Assembly (NCBI GenBank): GCA_944359735.1
Contig: CALVTA010000006.1
Span: 1-21,973 of the forward strand
DNA length: 21,973 nt
Direction of reading: 5' to 3'
From: an uncultured Bacilli bacterium
Lineage (GTDB): Bacteria > Bacillota_I > Bacilli_A > RF39 > UBA660
The position numbers and the translations under genes are program-made. Shown here piece after piece: positions 21,900 through 21,973 of the stretch. The notes under the pieces are model-generated. The model ran no database searches. It saw only the letters and a list, made by a program, of their open reading frames with translations, and was not told the DNA's origin. Every line of letters begins with the position of its first letter. Position 1 is the stretch's first letter.

Positions 21900-21973
21900 A
21901 TCGAGTAGAGGAAATTAAATAATGGTAATTATTTAATTTGCCCCTCTCACACCACCGTACATACGGTTCTCGT
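21900..21973 (-). mobile_element. 3' end of a group II intron (domains V-VI), cut by the window edge
   Basis: On the minus strand the window edge begins within a segment containing GAACCGTATGTACGGTGG and TGTGAGAGG, resembling domain V of bacterial group II introns. It is followed by GAGG...AAATTAAATAAT-TACC-ATTATTTAATTT...CCTC, a long domain VI-like hairpin. The sequence ends CCTCTACTCGAT, with an unpaired A seven bases before the end and a final AT, fitting the branch-point A and AY end of such introns. The intron body and its reverse transcriptase would lie to the right. The 3' splice site is about five bases beyond the stop of the surface protein gene, on the opposite strand. Confidence 0.68.

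Noticed and set aside
21911..21947. Long perfect hairpin after the surface protein gene as its rho-independent terminator
   Set aside because: No T-run follows on the plus strand; the hairpin and its minus-strand continuation fit domain VI of a group II intron better.
1..21973. CRISPR arrays or rRNA genes
   Set aside because: No regularly spaced repeats and no rRNA-like sequence were seen on either strand.

Overview
The window is strongly AT-rich DNA from a low-GC Gram-positive bacterium of the Bacilli or Mycoplasmatota-related type (for example RF39- or Erysipelotrichia-like gut lineages); this is inferred from gene families, not from a database match. The cell makes peptidoglycan (two D-Ala-D-Ala carboxypeptidases), divides with SepF and DivIVA, uses a phosphotransferase sugar system, and charges tRNA-Gln/Asn through GatCAB. 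TGA is used as a stop codon.

Layout, left to right. (1) 1-4237, minus strand: an operon ptsH-ptsI-IIB-IIC-IID of the mannose/fructose/sorbose PTS family. It has a clear promoter at 4208-4237, a terminator at 2-47, and no IIA gene. The HPr has Glu where the regulatory Ser46 normally sits. (2) 4238-6833: an intergenic stretch holding a decayed, inverted copy of part of the neighbouring VanY-type carboxypeptidase gene, then that intact gene (minus), then a divergent DacA/DacF-type carboxypeptidase (plus). (3) 6875-7093: an internally deleted IS3-family (IS150-like) remnant that keeps both ends. Its right end supplies the stop codon and probably the terminator of the next gene. (4) 7091-10543, minus: an operon of a small membrane-anchored unknown protein, a membrane sensor with two solute-binding domains and a degenerate GGDEF domain, and a YihY/BrkB membrane protein. 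(5) 10544-13720, minus: gatC-gatA-gatB. (6) 13711-18479, minus: sepF-divIVA-relQ (small alarmone synthetase)-two-TM unknown-U32 family protein-unknown, ending in a terminator. (7) 18510-20333, minus: a HerA-type ATPase gene with its own promoter. (8) 20341-21973: a probable mobile-element boundary. A 3' fragment of a tRNA-Arg(CCT) gene marks an attachment site, followed by an approximately 400-base spacer, a sortase-type beta-helix surface protein gene (plus), and the 3' end of a group II intron (minus) cut by the window edge.

The core is ordinary housekeeping: sugar uptake, wall trimming, division, amidotransferase and RNA modification. The notable points are the Glu46 HPr in an operon without IIA, the coupling of division genes to an alarmone synthetase and an unknown membrane protein, the DGNEF sensor, the recycled IS3 remnant, the inverted gene fossil, and the tRNA-derived attachment site. 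No complete new defence or mobile system is visible.
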